Notes: generated by a model from the letters alone, not told the origin. Positions 48,704 through 60,058 are shown, numbered from the stretch's first letter. The stretch: 64,000 bases of DNA from Diospyros lotus (GCF_014633365.1 NC_068341.1:6572001-6636000), one strand, 5' to 3'. Numbers and translations are program-made.

Positions 48704-51700
48704 TCATATATCATCATCATCCAGAAAGGTGGACAGCAGCAGCCCCTGTACGAACTTACATTTCCGCGCCCTCTCTTCTTGATCCTTGTCCGATAAGGGC
48801 GACTGCCGAACATTTCTGCCACAATAAAATCCCCATCAGAACATATAGCTGCATTTTCTAGGCCAGATCAAACAAATAACAAAAATGGAAAAAAAAAAAA
48901 AATATGTAGTGCCACCAGCGGCCATTAGGAAGGATAGGGGAAAAGTTTGTAGTGCACCACTCAGCTGAAAATGATCTAAAGCTATGTACAATTAAATGTA
49001 CAGCCTATTAGTAGTTTTCCAGAAGAAATGAATGAAGAAACTACAAGGAACCTCAAAAAGAACAGTATACATTGATTATTTGTAGGAATTGACATGATAA
49101 TTTTTCTTCACAGTCCCAACAGTGTATTTTGTGTAGCCATCCTTCCTAGAGGCAACATAATATTTGGTTCAAAGGAGGCTCCAACTGATTTTCTTTGGTC
49201 ATCAACGCTTGAAAAGCAAAACCATAAAATGCCAACTCAAAAGTACAAGACAATCATGGCACGACCCCATTATGATGGAACTTCTTGTATTTATGCATTT
49301 TATGTAGCATCCCAAAAGCATTTCTCCACCACACTATCACCTTTCAAGCCCAAGCAAAAACTAAACCACGGCATTCGCATAGTCAGTCGGGGGATAACTA
49401 GTGCAGGGCAACACAAATGTTTTAAGTATAAAAATTGTTTAAGCTGTGCTGCATATTTAACCAGCAATGTCAAGAAAAATGTTGAGGTTGAGGAGGAGGA
49501 ACACGGTGGATCGTTGGGCTTGAATTCTTGGAGAAAGGGTTTTCAAAAAGGGCACTTTCTCTCGGTCTCTTTCTCATCTCCAGTAGGAGTTGCAGGATAC
49601 AAAGAAGCTGTGATCAGGGTGATGAACTTGTAGAAGATGAAGCCAGTTGTCAGCAGCCCGCAATAGGGAATTCACCTTTTGGCCTTCATAAACTCCATTT
49701 GGATTCCAAACAGAAACTTTGAACTTGTAACAGGCAAGCCCAAAGATAGGCAACGACAGCTTGAGGGGCATGCTGGCATTATGCAGCTCTCTAGGAGTTC
49801 CAGCATGAATATAAGGTGGCCAATCACCGCTGCTACTTCTGAAGGGCCTTAAGAGGGAATGGAATGTTAAAAAACAAGCATCTAGATTTTGTAGGGTTGG
49901 ACTAGTTGGTATCATCCGATCCTTGATCGGGTGCGTTCTAGGGTGGGTTCTTGGCGTGGTCGCCTTTTATCTTTTGTGGGTAGACTTCAGCTTGCTCAAT
50001 CAGTTCTTTCCACCATCCATGTCTATTTGGGTCTCTATCTTCATTCTCCCCAAAAAGGTCCTCAAAGAGCGGGTGCAGATGGCCTGTACTTCCCTATGGA
50101 GTGGCTTGGAATTATCCCCCCATAAGGCCAAAGTAGCTTGGGTTGACATATGTTGTCCTAAAGATCAAGGTGGCTTGGGTCTCCGTCCCTTGTTCCTTTG
50201 GAATCAAGCCCTTGTTGCTAAACTCATTTGGCGTCTTATGCAAGTTTCTTCTGAATCCCTCTGGATTCAATGGATTCACTCTTATCATATTAGAGAGTCA
50301 AGCTTTTGGTTTCTTTCAACCCCCTATTCCTACCCTTAGTATTGGCGCAAACTTCTCCAACTTAGGAGTAAGGTTTGTCGATTCTTTGGATGGTATATAA
50401 GGGATGGCCGTAGGATCTTCCTTTGGCATGATAACTAGCATCCCCTGGGGGTGGTGCTTGTTAACATTTTTCTCGCCATCTTCCTCATTAGTTCTATCTC
50501 CCCTCCATTGCTAGGGTCTTTGATATTATTGTGCAGGGTGTTTGGTGCTAGCCTGAGTCAGGTCCCTCTCAGGTTCGTCAGTTGCTTCTCTCTTCAATGA
50601 GATTTGCATTGTGGGCTCAAGCTCAGCGCAATAAGATTCCCTGGTTAAATCTTGTTTGACATGGGTCTGGCGTCCTCTCCTATGCGTTTATCCTATGGCT
50701 TGCTATTAGGGAACGTCTGTCCACTCTAGATCGGCTCAATCTCTATTTGCCTTTCCCTAACCAGTGTTATCTCTACCAGGCTGCTCCAAAGTGCCACAAC
50801 CATTTGTTCATTGCTTGTCCTTTTTTTTTTGGTAGGTCATCTCATAGCTTAGATGTCAAGTGAAGTTTGTTTGGTCCTAGCGATGTTGGTCTAGTGGGAT
50901 TTTTTGGGCTGCGCATAGATGGTGTGGCAAATCTCCGTGGGTGGTAGTAGCTCAGATTACTCTTCAAGTTGATGTTTATTTCATCTGGCGTAAGCACGAT
51001 AACCGCTGCTTTAGGGACAATATGCGCTCCCCTTCTCAGCTTGCCTATCAAATCCAATCCTTGGTCTGGACTCGCTTGGCTTCGCTGCGCTTCCCTTGTA
51101 CATTGCAAGGTATGGCCTTTGTCCATTTCTAGCATTTACCACCTTCGTGTTTGATCTAGTCCCTACTCCCCTTCTCTATTTTTGTCACACTGTATTTCCA
51201 GATGCTACTGATCTTGTCTGTGAGATTGGAGTTTATGCAGGTTTGCTGGCTGAGGTCTCCCTTAGATCCTTTCCCTCTTCTCGCGATTGCCGTTAGCTAC
51301 TGCTCGCTTATGTTTCAGCATTTCTCTCATGCTCTCTTGCACCATTTTGCTTTTGGTCTAGTTGTTGCTATTCACCCACTTTTATCTGGTCTTGCGGGTG
51401 TTTCTTTCCTCTTTGCCTCGCATGTTTGAGAATGCTTTGGTTTTAGTTTTGCTTATTTTCTTGTGAGAGGGTTGTTTTGTATATTGTTTCTTAGCAGACT
51501 ATGCCCCAGATTGTTTTTGTAGACGTTTTTGAGCATTTTCCTATTAATATATATATTTAAAAAAAAAAAACATAATATTTGATTCATGGTTCATCCAAAA
51601 GTTCTGTTCATAACATTTGATCAAACTATACTGAAAAGAAATGCTTGTGAAGAGTAAAGTGGGCATATCATAAAAGGGAATAGTTCCCAAATTGGGTAAA

Positions 51701-54700
51701 AAATATATCTCATTATCCTTGAACAAAATCTGATGACTGACATATGTAGGAAAAACATATAGTAATATCAGTGGTTATCACTAAAAATGATGCCCCTCTG
51801 CACAAAACTCCCACTTAACAAGGGCAGGAGGAGGGTTGTTTTGTGCATAACCTTATTCTAGTCACAAAGTAGCAAGCTTGCAATTGCTACCAAAGCTCAC
51901 CCCTCCTTAGTGGTTATCACTAGATTCACAAATATATAAGCAAAAAGGACTCTCTTCATGAAGGTTCATTCATATACAATTATATATACTTGTTCTATGA
52001 AATCTCCTATGGTCAAACAACCCATGAATCATGAGTAATTGGAAAGAAAACGAGTTCATGCATAGAGTTTCATAATAGGGCACACTAAAACCTAGCCGCT
52101 TCATATTTAGGTTATGGCTAAAAGAAAATTGGGGCTTTACATGTTAATTTAAACTTGGAAAATAAGGTCAGGCATTTAGGAAGGAAGCTGACAATATCCT
52201 GCTAATATAACCAAATTCAAATGCTATTATTAAACTTTGATTTAATTCCAAAGAAAATATTGGGTATTTACAAATATGTTGGCTGAAAATACATCTCGCC
52301 TATCTTGAACCATTTTCTCAAATATACTGTTAAATTTGATCATTTTACAAAAAAGTCAACAACTGTCTCTCCAAAACAGTGACCAACAAAAATTTACTGC
52401 AAATTAGCAAATACACTGATCTGAAACCTCCATTGAAAATAACTATCTAGTGCATCACACTACACACGCAGAAGGAAACAAGTTTACACTAGAAATTACA
52501 GCAGGAAAAGACATGAAAGGACATAAGATTCTACTACTATCAAGGTACCAAGTAAAAATTTTCCAAATTCAATGATCACATACTATTATAATGATTATAA
52601 CACTTGTCAATATTTTTCATCATTCATGAGATAACATAATTGCACACCCAATACATTTGGCATAAATTTTGTACCCAAATGACTTTTAACAAAGTCAAAA
52701 AGTGAAACCACTTCAACAAAACAAGCAATACATCATACTCTCACAGCAACGAATTGGATCCATTATTACTTGTGTGACTCATTGTCAGGCTAGTGTCCAA
52801 GCACTGTGTGTTTGTGTGTGTGGTGGTGTGTGCGTGTTTTTTTTTTTTTTTTTTTCGGGGTGGGGGGGGGGGGGGTGGTGTTGGTTGGCAATGATTGTAT
52901 GCAACATGGAACCATAATTGACCTACGATATTGATTTATTGTGGGAATAGAACTTGAAGGGGTTAGGGTGCCTTTTAGGAAGACCTAAAAAATTTAGGTT
53001 AGGAGTCTAGGAAACTAAAAGGCTACAATGAAGAACTAGGAATCTAAAGTTAGGCCATCCAAAAGATATGCTCTTCAGGTTGTCTGAACTTATTTGACCT
53101 TGCATGGAGCAATGTGTATCACTTTTTCCATCAAGATCAGAAAAAAGGAAAAAGAAATTGTAAATTTTTGCAGATATAGCCAAGCCATCCAAATCATTCA
53201 GAAGTGACAGAAAGGCTTATTAAGAGTATGCACATTAAATATATGATTTCATCACAAAAATATATATTATTAGAATAATTTATAGTTATTAGTTATATAA
53301 ACGCTGTATTATTTCATGTAAATTATGTATAAAATTCTATGAAAATATTATTTTTCATTAATTAATAATTGTCAATATGTGATAACAAGAAAGGAAGGAC
53401 TATAAAATGGGCTCAGACAACAAGGTGTTGGGAAGTTTGGGTATAACTTGGTACATATTATCCCAAGTTATCTTCAACTAAGACATTTGTGTGATGGCCT
53501 GTAAATACATGGTGTTACAAAATGGTATCACATTAAAGTATCAATTGGGTGCAGGCCCTTGAAACTGATTTTAAGTCAGATTAAAATATGAAATTTCTGA
53601 CCTAACAAGGATGTCAAGACTTACAAGAGATGAGTTTGTCCAAACCCAGTTACACATTGACAGTTTATCAGAAAGACCTTGAACGTAATCTCATGGTGTC
53701 CCACAATGGTTGTCTCAACTCTCTGTGTTAAGACAAGTAGCAGGTATTAGGTAGACCTTCTGGGCTTGTTTGGAAGAGTATTTTTATCTGGCTTTTTCTT
53801 TTTTTATTTTTTAAGCATAAAAAATTAAAAAACTGAAAACATAAATACTATACTGCAAACAAAATTAAAAAGAAAGTAGCCAACTTTAATAGTTATAGAA
53901 CCCTCGTCAATTTTTTAGAATTTTTTTCATTTTAAGATTATTTTTTATTCAAAAACTAAAAAATTATTGAAAACACAATTACTCTAAGGACACGTAGACT
54001 AGTTGACAAGGGGAAACTTATTCCATGGAGCACAAGCAACACGTGTCTTGACCAGATTGTGCACAATTTGGTAGTTAGAACAGTTGACGTTAACGAGAAC
54101 CATCGCTACAAAGTCAACATCATTCTCAGAAAAGTAATAATAAATGCCCATCAACGGTCTTCCAACTTCCAGCAAGTTCTAACACCTCAAAACAAAAGCA
54201 ATACCAATTATCTTAACACAAATAACAATCCACTTTGTCAAAAGCATACCAATTATTTGAACACAACTAAGTCTACTACTTCAAATTACCTCTCAATTCA
54301 TAACGTGCTACACAATTTCAAGTGCTGGATTTGTTATCTAAAAGTAACAAGAGCTAATGATGAATGATACCTTTCTGCCGAAACCTCAGTTAGGCTTTCC
54401 ATTGTCAAGCTTGCTTCCATTGTTGAATCAGATTTTACTTTTGCAGACTCATCACTCCCAGGGTGACTGTACATAAATGAGGACAACAATGGATCAGGTT
54501 CTGCAGTAAAGGATGAAACTAAGTTGTGAGACAGCCCAAAAATTGATTGTAGACTTCTATCACGCAGTTCTTTTCTTGATATAGAAAATATCAGATTAGA
54601 TCCACTCTTCTGTAATCTTCGTATGGGCTGCACGTAAACTCTAGTCAAGGAGCAGCATATTTTACATGAAACCAGTAAAGAAATGAAACTAGAAAACATA

Positions 54701-56109
54701 ATAAAAATGGGGAAAAAAAAAATCAAAAAGGGCATTTCATCAAATTAGAATCAGAATACAGGAAGAAATTATGATATGACTTCATCCAACTTGAATGAAA
54801 AGGATATATTTAAAGGTCTTGCATGCTGCATGGTAATATGTCCAACCAAATCCATCCCCACTCTTTTTGCACAAACTGGGCATACCTGCATATATATATA
54901 AACAACTCAACTAGCATTAATGGAGGAAACATTCAATCTTTAGCTCAAAAACCACAAATCATTTCTTCGTGAAAAGGAAAATGTGATCAGCCAACAGTGG
55001 TCTATCCAAATTCTCTTAATCTTAAACTCCCAGGTAAGAAATTGTCAAAGTAATCACAGTCTAACGACACTCCAACCTCTCAATGTGCATTTTATCTTGC
55101 AGACATTAAAATTTGTTCTCTAGTATAGAAAAGTATTTTTTATTTCACATTTTTCCAATATCATGCCAAAAACGGCTTCTGCAGATCTCCATTTAATTAT
55201 CCAGTTATCTTTTACTTATAGGTACTTCAATGTGTTTATTTTTCCTAATGTCAACTTGTTAAGGTCTGGTAATGTGAAGAATTTACTCATTAAAGTATCA
55301 TCTTTACATTTTTAGTTTGGTATCCCAAAGAACCCCTGCGAACACATGTGACCTTTGGAGGACCAAAGTAAAAGTTCTTGCAAAATGCACTTAGAATTTC
55401 TCCTAGAAAAGTAAGATAATTAATTTACTTATAGGAAAAGCACAGAAAAGGAACGGGAGACTGGGTCGAGGAAAGAATTTTAAATACCAATGAGATCAGA
55501 AAACCTTCACAAAACATATTTCCTGATCCAACCATGATTATCTTTCTCTATTAACATAGCTTTCACGAAAGAGATAATATGAATCAACGACAAACAAACT
55601 CAAATTCACAACTCAAACTGAAAGCAAAGTGTTTTTTTTTTTTTTTCTCCATGAAACTTGTAAATCTCAATATGCTAATCCACAAACAAACCGCAACTTC
55701 GAGTTTCACACGACCACTGTAAACAAGATACGGTAGTAAACAGCTCGTCTATTTTCGCTTCTAAGAAAGCAAGGAAAATAAATTCATCGAGATGATTACC
55801 CCAGCCTTGGCGTCAAAAGCATGATCTTCTTCGATGTGGCAGCAAAGTCCGACGATGTCAAAATCCTCATCGCAGAACGGGCACAAAAACTCCAGTCGCG
55901 AGTCCTCATCGACATCACTGTCATCCATTTCCCGAAACGGATCTGCGGACGCAAGAAAGAGCTTCATTTCAAGCCAAAACCTAATTGTTCTCGTGAAACA
56001 AACAGAAAGCGTGCGGCCGAATTGAAAGTTAAAACTGACCAGATCGAGAGTAGCACCGCCTGGAGGAGGCAGCCGATACGCGATTAGGCCACGAATCAAT
56101 AAAGTCCAT
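48704..56109 (-). CDS. Di19-type drought-induced zinc-finger protein
   Basis: Dehydration-induced 19 family: small nuclear Cys2His2 proteins involved in drought, salt and ABA responses. Exons in order: 56040..56109, 55800..55942, 54791..54885, 54371..54640, 48704..48815, giving 690 bases, 229 aa, within the family's usual 200-235. The N-terminus MDFIDSWPNRVSAASSRR fits the family. Finger 1 has C44, C47, H59, H64 (CPFCDEDFDIVGLCCH); finger 2 has C73, C76, H87, H92 (CPVC...HITMQH). The C-terminal Di19 region shows SRKELRDRSLQSIFG, PDPLLSSF, and QEERARKCKFVQGLLLST then FLDDDD. Four junctions are clear. The exon 3/4 join (donor at 54790, acceptor before 54640) was chosen because it keeps frame and gives FKVYVQPIRR; an acceptor before 54627 is also possible. 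Intron 4 is 5.6 kb because of a retro-insertion. Confidence 0.88.
49167..49913 (-). pseudogene. DUF789 retro-fragment (3' part of spliced mRNA)
   Basis: The minus strand matches DUF789 from exon 5 ([14 protein letters not shown] region) through exon 6 and about 400 bases of 3' UTR. The 115-base intron between exons 5 and 6 is exactly missing (cttcagaa joined to gtagcagcgg), so the source was spliced RNA. The coding part remains open to the native stop SYWR. It differs from the gene 2 kb away in several residues: RAADNWLHLL for [16 protein letters not shown] for NFFVSR. It keeps two codons (YI in WPPYIHAG) deleted from the local gene. It has no promoter of its own and no start codon in context. 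Confidence 0.88.
49914..51570 (+). mobile_element. 5'-truncated L1-type LINE, decayed
   Basis: Translation gives the C-terminal part of a plant LINE reverse transcriptase. First, in one frame, RVGSWRGRLLSFVGRLQLAQ; then, after a frameshift, IFILPKKVLKE and DQGGLGLRPLFLWNQALVAK. Further right is the zinc-binding reverse-transcriptase tail (KCHNHLFIACPF near 50790-50820). Frameshifts and stops show it is dead. It ends in an A-run at about 51557-51570. No endonuclease domain is left. Confidence 0.85.
51582..54370. other. rest of Di19 intron 4
   Basis: AT-rich intron sequence without a recognisable gene. It includes a (GT)n/poly-T/poly-G tract at about 52805-52878, which is likely to be unstable and hard to sequence. 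Confidence 0.55.
52805..52878. repeat. compound microsatellite GT / poly-T / poly-G
   Basis: A gtgtgt tract, a run of about 20 T, then a run of about 14 G. No coding meaning. Confidence 0.8.
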
Positions 56110-56236
56110 TGCCGCTGATCCAGTTGTATGAGAAAAATTCCAAACACTTGCTTATGTAAGCTGCTGTAGCTTTAGACAAACCGACAATTTCTTCACCGCC
56201 AAGGCTGGCTGAGTGTTGAAATGAAGAATTCTACGG

Positions 56237-56266
56237 TTTATATAACACGACCCGAGCCCAGCCCAG
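56237..56266 (-). promoter_or_regulatory. Di19 core promoter: TATA box and GCCCA repeats
   Basis: Minus strand reads TATATAAA (56237-56244), about 130 bases upstream of the Di19 start. Directly upstream (plus-strand 56251-56266) are three GCCCA units, i.e. site-II-like TGGGC boxes on the minus strand. Such boxes bind TCP factors in plants. Confidence 0.5.
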
Positions 56267-56460
56267 CCCTGGAAACTTCAAAGACCTCGCTCGAAAGGAA
56301 CAAGGAGGAGCAAATGAGAGGGTGTTACTGTTAGGGCGGGCGGAACAGTGGTCACTGTTCAGTGGTGATCAGAATAATAATAATTATATACATATTTGAG
56401 GTTTTATTACTATTTACCGTATGCAAATTACAATTACCCCCTCCCACGAAGGAGTGCTCA

Positions 56461-57437
56461 AAAAAATTATTAGACCACGGCTTTTAGCCAAACTAAATCA
56501 GATCGGATCGAACCGATCAATTTTTTTAAAGTAGCGGTCCAGTTTGATTTGAAAAACTGTCAAACTGCGTTGTTAACGGTTTGACAGACCGACGGTTCAA
56601 TTTTAGATATTATAAATATATAATATCGAACCGCCCGCATATATAATATATAATTTAAAAAAATATATAATTTAGATATTATAAATATAAAAAGAGACAG
56701 GTAGTCTTCGGCTCTTCCTCTCCTCTCTCTCTCATTTCCTCCCAATCAAACCCTAACCCTAAGCCTCACTCTCATTGCCACTGCCTCCTATCGCGCCGAG
56801 CTCCACCATCCTCAATTGTCGCCATCCACAATGCTATAGCCGATGGTCCTTGACTTGTTGCATCTCGATCTCACTCTTGCTCTGCTGGTGGTGGTCTGGT
56901 CGTTGCGGTGCTCTCTCTGTCTCTTTGTTGCTCTCGGCTTTGGTTTATTGCACGTCGACCTCTCTCTTGCTCGCTCTCGGACCCTCCACTCTTGATCTGT
57001 TCTATGGCCGTTGACTTTGGACAGCTCGATGGTCGGCGGTCGCTATTGCGCAGACTGCCCAGCGCCCTTGCCTCTCTCTTGCTCTTGCTCCCTACCACTG
57101 TAAGTTCTCTCATTTACTATTACTACTCTATTGGGTTCTGAGTGACTATTCTATGTGTTTGGTTGACGGCATATTAGGGTTTCTTGTTTCTCAAATTACA
57201 AAAACAGACCGCTCGATCTGTTAAGAGGTACAAACAGCATTTGGTGCTTTTTTTTTTGCCAAACCTCTGTTTTTTTTATCAATATTGCATCGGACCGGGA
57301 AATTGCACCAAACCTCATCGCAATTTGCGGTGCGATTTCGCAGACCAAACCAAACCGTGCGGTTTGGTTTAATGTCAAACCGCATGTGCAGTTTGGCGTG
57401 TTAAAAATTGTCCAAACCATCCCGTGAACACCCCTAC
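56461..57437. mobile_element. hAT-like repeat with gene-leader-like interior (candidate)
   Basis: The right end reads aacacccctac, i.e. GTAGGGGTGTT on the other strand, the same kind of end as the element at 16230. Both ends of this block are rich in gaaccg / ggtttggtttgc motifs shared with that element. The left end is not clear. The middle (about 56700-57120) is a CT-rich stretch with aaccctaaccctaagcc and a ctctctctct run, resembling a plant 5' leader and first exon. I see no known protein in it. Confidence 0.35.
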
Positions 57438-57865
57438 TTCTGCTTCCTCTCCCCCCAGACGTCCACTAAAATGTATATCACTTTTTTTTTTGTTACGTAC
57501 CATCATGAGCGCCCCTTGCTGCTCGCCCCTACGATTTCAGCAAGAGATCCCCCTGCTCGTCCACTTACGTATATCACTTTTTTTTTTTTACGCACCATCA
57601 CGAGTGCCCCTTGCTGCTCGGCCCCATAATTTCAGCAGGAGATGTAAATTAGAAAACCCAGCAGCCAGTTTCGACACCTAGCCTTTCTTCGCTAGCGTGG
57701 GGGCGGTTTAACAATCTTTCAACTTTCATGGTTGCTCCTGACTGCTGAGTTTTTTTCCCTGATCAATGTTTGAATACGGAACCTGTAATATCCTAGTATT
57801 TTGAGAAGAATAATAATTAATTTTATATTTAAAATATTTTTTGATATCATTAGAAATTATAATTG

Positions 57866-58075
57866 AGAAAACTAATGGGCTTAGAGTTAGTAGGTTAATT
57901 AAAAAAAAAAAGAAAAGGAATGTAAGTAAATGAGCTTAGAATTAGTGGGCTAAATTGAAAAAAAATGCTAAGTAAATGGGCTTATAGTTAGTGGGCTAAG
58001 TTGAGAAATGAAAGACTAAGTAAATGGGTTTAGAGTTAGTAGACTAAGAAAATGGGCTTAAATTTATGGACTAAA
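57866..58075. repeat. tandem repeat, period about 55 bp, inside the solo LTR
   Basis: About four diverged copies of a unit containing taagtaaatgggcttagag then ttagtgggctaa. It directly precedes the 62-bp array. Confidence 0.65.
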
Positions 58076-58112
58076 TGAAAGAATAGTCCATTCAAAATAA
58101 AATTTAGTTGAA

Positions 58113-58470
58113 AAATAATTAAAGATAATGGGTGAAATAATAGAGAAATGTTGAGACAAAATAGAGCATGGACAAATAATCAAAGATAATGGGTGAATTA
58201 ATGAAGAAATGTGGGAGAAAAAATATGGTGTGAACAAATAATCAAAAATAATTGGTGAATTAATGGAGAAATGTGGGAGACAAAATATGGTGTGGACAAA
58301 TAATCAAATATAAATGATGAATTAATGGAGAATTGTGGGAGACAAAGTAAAGTGTGGCCAAATAATCAAAGATAATGGGAGAATTAATGGAGAAATGTAG
58401 AAGATAAAGTAGTGTATGGACAAATAATTAAAGATTATGAGTGAGATTTAGTGAAAAATAATTTTAAAAA
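58113..58470. repeat. 62-bp tandem repeat inside the solo LTR
   Basis: Units begin aaataatcaaagataat at 58113, 58174, 58236, 58298, 58360 and 58422: one spacing of 61 and four of exactly 62. Each contains ggagaaatgtgggagaca and a tgtggac end. The last unit decays after about 58445. Confidence 0.85.
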
Positions 58471-60058
58471 ATAATAAAATAATAAAAGATAGTGGATCAC
58501 TACAATTATACTAAACTTAATTCAACCTCTATAAATAAAGGAAACTTGAAAGGTTGGAGGACTTAAATTAGAAAGAGAAAAGTTGTAAGAAAGAAGAATT
58601 TGAGAGTAAGAGAAAGATTTGAGAAAAATAAAGAAAGAATATAGAGAAAAATATCAAGAATTTCTAGAAAATCCTATAGGTTGGGTTTAGTAATTCGTGT
58701 GAAAATTTGTGGCAAAAGGCGTTGTTGGATACGCAAACCGAGGTTTCATCGCAATATAGAAGAATACCGAATCACTCCGTGGAAAGGTAAGTTATCTTAA
58801 AAAATTTCTTTAAAAATTTCAAAAATATTAGAATGATATTCTAGAATTTTTTATGGTGAAATTGGAAGAGAAATGCATGATTAGTATTTATTATGGATTT
58901 TTGAGGCAATAGATGCTTAAAAATCAAAGGAAAAATGAGAAATAAATAGAACATGGATTTTAAAATTATGAGAACATTTTTGGGGCTTAGGAATTATTGT
59001 GAAGAGAAATTGAAAAAATTTTATGAGAAGGTATTTATTTCATAATCTTGAGGAAATAATAGGAGGAAATTGAAGAAATTAGAAAAATTAGAGAAAAATT
59101 AGAAATATGATTTTCTTAAGTAATTATGATGTCAGGGTACGTTAAGATTCATAATTGAGTACAATTGGAAGTCCGACGTGAATTTTGAAGCAAAATTACC
59201 CTAGGGGCAAAATTATCTTTTTACAAGGTAAGTGGTACTTCCCAATTAGACCAAGTTTTATGATCTTATCATGTTGTCATGCCTTGTTATAAGTATGTCA
59301 TGTAGATTTCATTTTACATGTTTTGAGTTATGAATTATGCATATGAACACGATGAGATTCACAGTCATACGTTGCATGGGTTTGGGATTAGGTACTGGCG
59401 CTGTTGCTTTGCTAAGGGTGCACCCATACACCTCGGTCTGACAGGGAAACTAAAAAAATGACAAGTAATCTTAAGGTGCAGTCGATCCAAACATGAGAGT
59501 TATGATATTAAGCGCATTGCAGACATATACGAGTATTAAATGTTTTGTTTTACTTACTTAGATGATTCATCATCTAACTTGGGCTTTGCCCCTAGAATAT
59601 TCAAATGTTCCAGATGAAGATTGTAGCAGAAATGAGGATGAATGAGGCATGAAATGGCACTTAACAAAGTGCATGATAAGTTGTATGATCGGTTGAATGT
59701 ATGTTATGTAGTTCATATATTTAAATTCTGCTATTTCGAATTCTGAACGTTTTGAGGAATGATGATGTAAAATCCTATTTAAGGTTAATGTTAGTTGGGA
59801 ACTTATGTTATGTATTAAGACATGTTGAGAAATTTATGTTCTCGAGATGTAAGTACTGAATTTTGATTAATATTATGATGTTAGGTTCGATTCTAGCTTC
59901 CGCATTTGATATTTATGATGATTCTCTTTGGAGATAAATGAATGGAGTTTTTGAGATTTATTTAAAGAGTGATATGATTTAGCAATAGTTTAAAAAAAAA
60001 ATTATCTCAGAATTATCCTATATTATAACGTGTTCGAAAAATAGGGCGTTACAGAACC

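Larger units (their letters stand above)
31528..49248. repeat. right copy of the 17.7-kb duplicated segment (contig 2 start)
   Basis: Begins at the first base after the gap with ccccc-atccctaac, which aligns with 13704. It ends where the left copy runs into the gap. This copy has intact frames for DUF789 and for the Di19 last exon and should be taken as the reference version. Confidence 0.92.
49154..51581 (+). mobile_element. chimeric LINE insertion with inverted DUF789 mRNA segment
   Basis: The insertion is flanked by aacataatatttg at 49154-49166 and 51569-51581, a 13-bp target duplication. Left to right: a minus-strand, intron-free DUF789 3' piece (49167..49913), then a plus-strand 5'-truncated LINE (49914..about 51556), then an A-tail (about 51557-51570). 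Opposed orientation of a 5' segment is the signature of twin priming, seen in other LINEs; here the inverted segment comes from a cellular mRNA instead of the LINE RNA. It sits in the last intron of Di19, antisense to that gene for the LINE part. Confidence 0.82.
57784..60053 (+). mobile_element. solo LTR, 2270 bp
   Basis: Starts TGTAATATCC and ends GGGCGTTACA, with TGTAA/TTACA inverted ends. A perfect 5-bp target duplication gaacc lies at 57779-57783 and 60054-60058. There is no second LTR, primer-binding site or internal domain, so this is a solo LTR left by LTR-LTR recombination. The length and the inner phrase gggtgcacccatacacctcgg suggest a Ty3/gypsy element with long LTRs. A tataaataaagg motif at about 58531 is a plausible LTR promoter. 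Orientation is a guess, because both ends are near-symmetrical. Confidence 0.9.

Noticed and set aside
13704..49248. A genuine recent segmental duplication of DUF789
   Set aside because: Repeat edges coincide with both contig ends at the gap and the differences look like sequencing or haplotype noise, so I favour an assembly artefact.
49094..49633. 179-codon plus-strand frame
   Set aside because: It crosses the left insertion junction and then runs antisense through the DUF789 retro-fragment. No domain; a shadow frame.
54059..54367. 102-codon Asn/Thr-rich plus-strand frame
   Set aside because: AT-rich intron sequence inside Di19, antisense to the gene, with no recognisable domain.
57408..57681. 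Two overlapping frames with a repeated phrase (tcactttttttttt ... caccatca, about 110 bases apart)
   Set aside because: A local tandem duplication of non-coding DNA creates both frames; no protein similarity.
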